Made by a program: the position numbers and the translations under genes. Below, piece after piece: positions 57,216 to 64,000 of a DNA stretch of 64,000 nucleotides; within the stretch, counting starts at the first letter, position 1, and each line of letters starts with the position of its first letter. The DNA is from Protonemura montana (taxonomy: Eukaryota; Arthropoda; Insecta; Plecoptera; Nemouridae), in NCBI GenBank assembly GCA_947568835.1, contig OX387609.1:10307660-10371659 (forward strand), read 5' to 3'. The notes under the pieces were generated by a model. That model worked only from the letters and a program-made list of their open reading frames with translations. It ran no database searches and was not told the origin of the DNA.

Positions 57216-59164
57216 TGTTAGTGTCGTGATGGTTTTCGACCACTAGGCATCACCTCCTTAAAGCAAGCTAATATACAATTAAGATTCTCAAAATAAGAAA
57301 TAATTACAGTCTTGCCTACCCCTGTTTTGTAAAAAAAAAAAAAAAAAAAAAACTTCTATTTCACAAACGGAATTCAATCGGTTACAAACAAGAATGCCAG
57401 GTGTAATAAATAAAAAAAAAAAAGGTCGACGCTTTTATATACGCTCAAATTAAAAGCTCAATGAAGCATGACAAATTGGTACATCCCCGGGCTATTATCA
57501 TTATCATCACAATATAATATTACCTACATACGTACCCGGTTCTATAATAATGTAATTATCTTTCCGTTTTAAATGCTAGAACGTAACAAGTCGCTAAGGC
57601 GAATATGTGTGTCTTTATATTCGTTCCGTGCGCAAGGCTATTATGTTGTCCATTTCGATCCATTTGCCAAGTTGCCGCAGCTGATTCAGTTTCCTGGTTC
57701 GAAAAATCAGTGTGAATTTAATTGCAATTGAGGTACACGTTTTTGAGTCGGCTAGTCCAGAAATGCATTGCCATATAATCTGCACAACGTGTTTGCTGGT
57801 TGGCAAAAACTGGCTGGCAATTTCAGCCGAGTCACAAACGAGATCGTTAATATTTATTTGGTGCAGATTGAAATAACATGCGACGCACATGATTAGGTTT
57901 AAATTGATTGGGATTCGATCATCAATGGGTGCCATGGCTTGAAATTTGATCACGTTTTAGAAATATTTCATGTTACAAAAATTATTAAACACCATATCGA
58001 TATGAGCAATAGCTTTAAAAATGTTTAGATTTATCACTCAAAATTGGAGAAAATGCTAAATTTTTCTCCCATAAGGTGAAAATAGAAAGCACTTTAGATC
58101 CCTTTGCCCCAAAATCTATCTTTCCTCTCCTAATTAAATCAAATAATTAAAGAACCAAAATTGCAAAAGAATCAAACTCAAATTACGTCCATTTCATTTC
58201 AGTTTGTTAACCATAAAGAAGTATTTGTTAATAGGCACGTAGTTCATTAAAAAGCCAACGTTTAAAAGAGAATTTCAGAATAAACGACCAGAAAAAAAAT
58301 CTGCGCTAGTTTTTGGTCATTTTGTACTTTTATGGTCCAAGCATACAAAGTGGGATGTCGACTTTTTTGGGGACCCAAATTTTGGGTCAAAACATTTCTA
58401 ATCTAGACCTACCACCTCGGTTACATAAGCCTAATTAGAGATCGTCGCATTAAAAAAAGTCCCGGGTTTGTGACCAGTTCAACTAAAGAAAAACAAAACA
58501 GCTTCTTCATAAAAAAAAGTCCATTGCACAACAAATGAGAATTGTAAACTTGTTAAAATAGACGGACAGATCACAGAAAATTTGAAAAGCTCTTACGACA
58601 GGAAGAAAAAAATATGAACACCACTTATAATCATTTGTAGATTTCTTTGTTCTAAAAATCTTAATTATATTATTTAGTACCTACCCACCCTAATGATATG
58701 TTTAAAGCTTTAAACGGCCAGCTCATGTTTGATATACCTAAATGCAGGCTTCAAAACAATAATAAATCCATATATCTAAGTACGGCAAGGTTCACCAAAA
58801 TCATAATTTCTCAAATCTAATGATTGGATACAGAACAAACGAAATTAGCAACTAACAACTGTAACTCGTTGAAATATTAAAACATACATAGCGATCCCAT
58901 TCTAAGACATTGCGCTTGTGATAATTTATCGGATCCAGCCCATGCAGGTTTCACCGTGGCCGTTCACCGATTTGACGCCATGAATCACAGTCATTTCTTT
59001 GGGGGCGTTCGCCGATTCGGGCAACAACAGCCTTGCCCTCCTGCACTGCATTCAATCTTGAGTAGAGCGGTGTCAATTCTCTGTGAGGAACGCCTGATGC
59101 ATGTCCTTCGTGTGCCCTTCAATCCATCAGTTAGTACGCTGATGATACTCAATCCAAACGCTTC
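57216..59164. other. AT-rich intergenic, no gene seen
   Basis: Contains a poly-A run near 57331-57350. A minus-strand open frame at 57615-57953 has no recognisable domain or gene structure. Confidence 0.4.
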
Positions 59165-59652
59165 AAAGCTTGCAGTCCATGCTGTTGTCCAGTTCTAGGT
59201 CTGGCTTGCTAAACAAAGCTTGCAGTCCATGTTGTTGTCCAGCTCAAGGCATGGCTTGCCAAACAAAGTTTGCAGTTTATGCTGTTGTCCAGCTCAAGAC
59301 ATGGCTTGCCAAACAAAGCTTGCAGCCCATGCTGTTGTCCAGCTCAAGACATGGCTTGCCAAACAAAGCTAGCAGTTCATGATGTTGTCCAGCTCAAGGC
59401 ATGGCTTGCCAAACAAAGCTAGTAGTCCATGCTGTTATCCAGCTCAAGGTATGGCTTGCCAAAAAAAGCTTGCAGCACATGCTGTTGTCCAGCTCAAGAC
59501 ATGGCTTGCTAAACGTTTCAAAGCTTGCAGCCCATGCTGTTGTCCAGTTCAAGACATGGCTTGCCAAACAAAGCTTCCAGTCCATGCTGTTGTCCAGCTC
59601 AATGCATGGCTTGCCAAACGTTTCAAAGCTTGCAGCCCATGCTGTTGTCCAA
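59165..59652. repeat. 50-bp satellite array with 59-bp variants
   Basis: About ten units containing CATGCTGTTGTCCAGCTCAA and GGCTTGCCAAACAAAGC. Some units carry a 9-base insertion (CGTTTCAAA-type), giving 59 bp. Confidence 0.9.
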
Positions 59653-60682
59653 CTTATCATTATTTTACAGATCAGTACGTTAATAGAAAATAATCCTAAA
59701 TTGCCTTAAAGGCATTAATTTGTATCCAACTTCTCCCATTGATTAATAATTTACTTCGCATCTCTCTGTTTACTAATGCTCTCTAACCTAGCCTGACTAA
59801 CCCACGGCATTCTTCCGCAGACAAAGCTAATTCATATTTTACTGCCCCACTTTAAAGATAAAGTTGCTAAGCATTACAACTTGGTCAATATGCACATAAT
59901 ATCATAATATAGCCTTTCATTTAAAGGAACACTCTTCCTTATTTGCATTTTAATTACATCACTGTATTGTAAATACATTTCTTTTCTTGCTTTGTGATGA
60001 CCACAAACTATCGCATGAAGTCAGTTATGGATATTATTCACCTGAAATAAGCTATCGCCAACCAATGTATCATTTTATAAATGAACATTCAATATCAGAG
60101 ATCCGATGCATGCTAGCGGTCTGTGGTTTTAAGTTTGTCCCATATACGGTTGTAAAATTGTAATGATTTATATCGGTCATTTGTCTTCTTATTTCGATGA
60201 CTAGAGCCATGTTAAAATTATAAAATCGCTTATGCAAATATTTACATAGCTTACCAAAAAAAAACTCAAAATAACTCAAAATAACCAATACAAACTTACC
60301 GCAAAACTCGTAAATACCTATCTTAAGTCGTCAATTCAATCATCAATAAGGTTCAATATTAGAAAATGTCCGAAGTCTTAAGAAATGTCTGTACTGTCTA
60401 TCATAGCATCTGCCATTTGGAATAATGAAAAAAATGTTTTTTCTAATCAAAAGATTTCAGGAATCACGAATACCACGGGAGTGTTCTAAGCTCTCACACT
60501 GTGATGCCTTTGTAACCGAAGTTGGGTGTGTAGAAGTCGTTCCTAGGCTGACTTAGCACCTCCAGTCCCACTGTTACGTTTCTCTTGGTTACCTGCCAAT
60601 CTCCATCTTGACCATGTTCTGATAAGACCTAGCTCTAGGCATGTTCACTAAACGACCTGGTAACAATTCTATGTCTATGACA

Positions 60683-61372
60683 CTGCAAACGCTAGGACAC
60701 AGAGTTCCATGTCAGCTAGGTCACGTGGCTAGCAGAGATTTCCTGGACTCGGCCTGCATTCCAGCTGCAAACGCTGGGACACAGAGTTCCATGTCAGCTA
60801 GGTCACGTGGCTAGCAGGGATTTCCTGGACTCGGCCTGCATTCCAGCTGCAAACGCTGGGACACAGAGTTCCATGTCAGATAGGTCACGTGGCTAGCAGG
60901 GATTTCCTGGACTCGGCCTGCATTCCAGCTGCAAACGCTAGGACACAGAGTTCCATGTCAGCTAGGTCACGTGGCCAGCAGAGATTTCCTGGACTCGACC
61001 TGCATTCCAGCTGCAAACGCTGGGACACAGAGTTCCATGTCAGCTAGGTCACGTGGCTAGCAGGGATTTCCTAGACTCGGCCTGCATTCCAGCTGCAAAC
61101 GCTGGGACATAGAGTTCCATGTCGGCTAGGTCACGTGGCTAGCAGGGATTTCCTGGACTCGGCTGCATTCCAGCTGCAAACGCTGGGACACAGAGTTCCA
61201 TGTCGGCTAGGTCAAGTGGCTAGCAGGGATTTCCTGGACTCGGCCTGCATTCCAGCTGCAAACGCTGGGACACAGAGTTCCATGTCAGCTAGGTCACGTG
61301 GCTAGCAGGGATTTCCTGGACTCGGCCTGCATTCCAGCTGCAAACGCTGGGACACAGAGTTCCATGTCAGCT
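60683..61372 (+). repeat. 82-bp satellite, plus-oriented arm
   Basis: Eight full units and a partial one containing GCAAACGCTGGGACACAGAG, TCAGCTAGGTCACGTGGCTA and GGACTCGGCCTGCATTCC. One unit is 81 bp. Each unit holds a CACGTG E-box core, lost in one variant (CAAGTGG). The array is mirrored at 62166. Confidence 0.94.
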
Positions 61373-62165
61373 TCACCCCAGTAACTAAAGACACAAAGAC
61401 AAAATAACTATTTCCTTTTCGCCTTATTAACATTATGTAAGCTAATAAGCCAACTCGTTCGCAGAATTATTTTACTGCCACTTCCCGCTGAAATCGATTA
61501 CGTCGTTACCTCTGTCCATTATCATGCTTAAGTACATCGAGACGCCTCTGTCTGGTAAAATAGATAATTATGCGGTGCCTGTCTCTTTCCAAATTCTGAC
61601 ATCTATATTCGCCCATGGAGGACAACTTGGCATTTCAGACCTACAATCAATTACAAGCTACGCCAACTCAATCCCAGAAAAGCAACAACTCTGATCTGAA
61701 TTAAACCAACAAAAGCAAAATCAATTACCACGTCAGAAAGTGTGAAAGGTGATACCTATTTGTATTTGAATATCACTTCTCTATCTCTCTTGGTAATTGG
61801 ATTATCGTGTTATCAGCTTTAATATTATACTCTTGAACGTAACCAAAGTGTTGTTATGGCACCCAGAGTATGTTGCTCTACGCTTCCTGGACAATTTTCA
61901 TCGGCGACCTATGGCTGCGATTGTAATTATGTTAATCTGTTGATTAATTTATCGGGACAAGATAAATCATGTTTGATTGCAGATCAAATTGCCGCACGAG
62001 TTTGGCTGGTTTCAAATTTTTGGTGGACGTACTCAACTTCCTTGGCTCGATTAATAAGAGCAATTCAATCCCAACTCGTTTGCCAATTCCAATTTGGAGT
62101 GAAATCTCCGGCGTAGTTCTTTTAATTATACCTGAAAATAAAGAAAATTATAATTTCCTTCCTAG
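61373..62165. other. Spacer between inverted 82-bp arrays
   Basis: About 790 bases of unrelated sequence. An open frame at 61856-62116 shows no recognisable domain. In a hairpin transcript this would be the loop. Confidence 0.5.
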
Positions 62166-62780
62166 TCACGTGACTTAGCTGACATGGAACTCTGTGTCCC
62201 AGCGTTTGCAGCTGGAATGCAGACCGAGTCCAGGAAATCCCTGCAAGCCACGTGACCTAGCCGACATGGAACTCTGTGTCCCAGCGTTTGCAGCTGAAAT
62301 GCAGGCCGAGTCCAGGAAATACCTGCTAGCCACGTGACATAGCTGGCATGGAACTCTGTGTCCCAGCGTTTGCAGCTGGAATGCAGGCCGAGTCCAGGAA
62401 ATACCTGCTAGCCACGTGACATAGCTGGCATGGAACTCTGTGTCCCAGCGTTTGCAGCTGGAATGCAGGCCGAGTCCAGGAAATCCCTGCTAGCCACGTG
62501 ACCTAGCTGACATGGAACTCTGTCTCCCAGCGTTTGCAGCTGGAATGCAGGCCGAATCCAGGAAATCCCTGCTAGCCACGTGACCTAGCTGACATGGAAC
62601 TCTGTGTCCCAGCGTTTGCAGCTGGAGTGCAGACCGAGTCCAGGAAATCCCTGCTAGCCACGTGACCTAGCTGACATGGAACTCTGTGTCCCAGCGTTTG
62701 CAGCTGGAATGCAGGCCGAGTCCAGGAAATCCCTGCTAGCCACGTGACCTAGCTGACATGGAACTCTGTGTCCCAGCATT
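62166..62780 (-). repeat. 82-bp satellite, minus-oriented arm
   Basis: Seven units plus a partial one of the inverse of the 60683 array (AGCGTTTGCAG at 62201, 62283 and onward), ending in a decayed unit at 62775. The E-box CACGTG is kept in most units. Confidence 0.94.
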
Positions 62781-64000
62781 TAGAACTGAATGCTTGAAGG
62801 CTTTTTGAAAATTGAAATTAAAAATGCATTTTTCTTGTCTTACTTTTCAGAGAGCCACCTTCTATTTTTGCTCGTGTTTAAGATTTTTTTTCGTTGGTTT
62901 AAACCTATTTCTAGAACAGCATTCTCTTATTGTCATAAAACTCCATCTCATATTCTGATTAAATGATTATAGGTGATGAAACGGAGACCAATAAAAATTT
63001 TATTGTGTAATTTGTTTTGAAAATATCATGTTAGGTGGTCAAAACTGACTTGATAAATTTAGAACTCGAGATGCTTGACATGTAACTTTGCAAAAGTGTC
63101 CAAGTTATGTCATTAAATTGTGTAGCGAAGTGTAACTTTCCATCAAAATTATTAATTACTGTCCTGAGAGTGTGAAAATGTGTTAAGTCTTAAGATTTGT
63201 ATGCAAATGTATTCTAGGTCTTGTTGATCACTTTTAATATCATTTCTAACATTACGTAAACAATAATTTGCGTTTAGAAAAACACTGTTTCTTTGCTACA
63301 TGTATTTTTTTTTTTTTTATTAAAGTTAGCGCATAATTGGGACAAATATGAGTATAGCTGAGACAAATTTTAATCGGTGAAGATTGTTTTTCTGGACCTG
63401 TTTCTGCGATTGCGCAGCTTGTTTACCGCGTGCGTAATTGGTAGTAATTTGGATAGTTTTAGAATTGAAAGAAAACTGAATGCTGGGAACAGGTTTGTGA
63501 ATTTTTGTCAGGTTACCTATACTCTGTTAACAAACAATAAAAAAGTAGTTTTTAATAAAGATTATGAGAGTGGTTTTTTGCTTAGCTAAAAATGCAATAC
63601 AACCAAATTAGAAAAATATAAAAAAATTGCAAAAAATGTATTTTTATATAACCAAACAGTGAACTTATATGAACCAAAAGAAATACTTTTTTTGCAGTTT
63701 TTGACATTCGTAAACCTTCACTTGAATCAGCTTTGTCATGATTTGGTTCACAATAATATTTTTTGCCGGACATTTTTCCAATCTCATTTAATTTCAAATC
63801 AAAACGCTTTTCAATCACATCTTAATCTTTACACAAAACTGGAAATCTTCAGCTCAACGTCAAACACACCCCTTTCTCACATAAGAGCTCGCATAAAGTC
63901 CACCTCCATAATAGGGAAAACCAGAGCGTTAAACCAGCCAAAGAACCAGCAAAAACGTACCAGTATTTTTAAACCAACCTACCAGCCTCTCAAGCCAGAT
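62781..64000. other. AT-rich sequence to window end, no gene seen
   Basis: Homopolymer T near 63307-63320. No exon, RNA gene or repeat family was supported. Confidence 0.4.

Overview
This window looks like arthropod (most likely insect) nuclear DNA. It is AT-rich, has spliceosomal introns, and carries three chitin-binding Rebers-Riddiford (RR) cuticular-protein (CPR) genes, two canonical eukaryotic tRNA genes with oligo-T terminators, and many 5S-rRNA-derived SINEs, DNA-transposon fragments and satellite arrays. The species cannot be named from the sequence alone.

Protein genes, left to right: CPR gene 1 (+, about 7870-11658, divergent RR domain with a long Q/N/R-rich tail); an adhesion-type GPCR (-, 18844-22296, 923 aa, four coding exons); CPR gene 2 (+, 25320-31168, RR-2 with a long C-terminal extension); CPR gene 3 (+, 41889-45494, Ala/Pro/Tyr-rich RR-2, 192 aa); a single-exon CAP/SCP secreted protein (+, 46452-47219); and a pogo/Tigger-like DDE transposase with a C-terminal PHD-like finger (+, 52649-54307). 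The transposase sits inside a complete element with inverted ends and a TA duplication, inserted into a SINE. All three CPR genes split the signal peptide with a phase-0 intron, but each has a different intron pattern within the RR domain. They read as a same-strand CPR cluster with the GPCR embedded on the opposite strand.

RNA genes: tRNA-Lys(UUU) at 17281-17353 (-) and tRNA-Glu(CUC) at 23644-23715 (-).

The rest is repeats. (i) A SINE family of about 430 bp has a 5S rRNA-like head, a conserved core and a short tail; its head is also tandemly amplified with a 92-bp period. (ii) A long-TIR, MITE-like family carries a tRNA-like cloverleaf. (iii) A noncoding interspersed repeat of about 330 bp is present in several copies. 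(iv) At least ten tandem arrays have periods of about 18, 41, 50, 54, 68, 82, 86, 87, 118 and 129 bp. Several arrays lie in CPR introns and recur elsewhere in the window. The 68-bp unit in introns of CPR genes 1 and 3 appears to be an amplified piece of the SINE core. The 82-bp array occurs twice in opposite orientation around a spacer of about 0.8 kb, forming a giant inverted repeat. Intergenic regions from 33.9-41.8 kb, 47.6-52 kb and 57.2-64 kb show no further genes that I can support.
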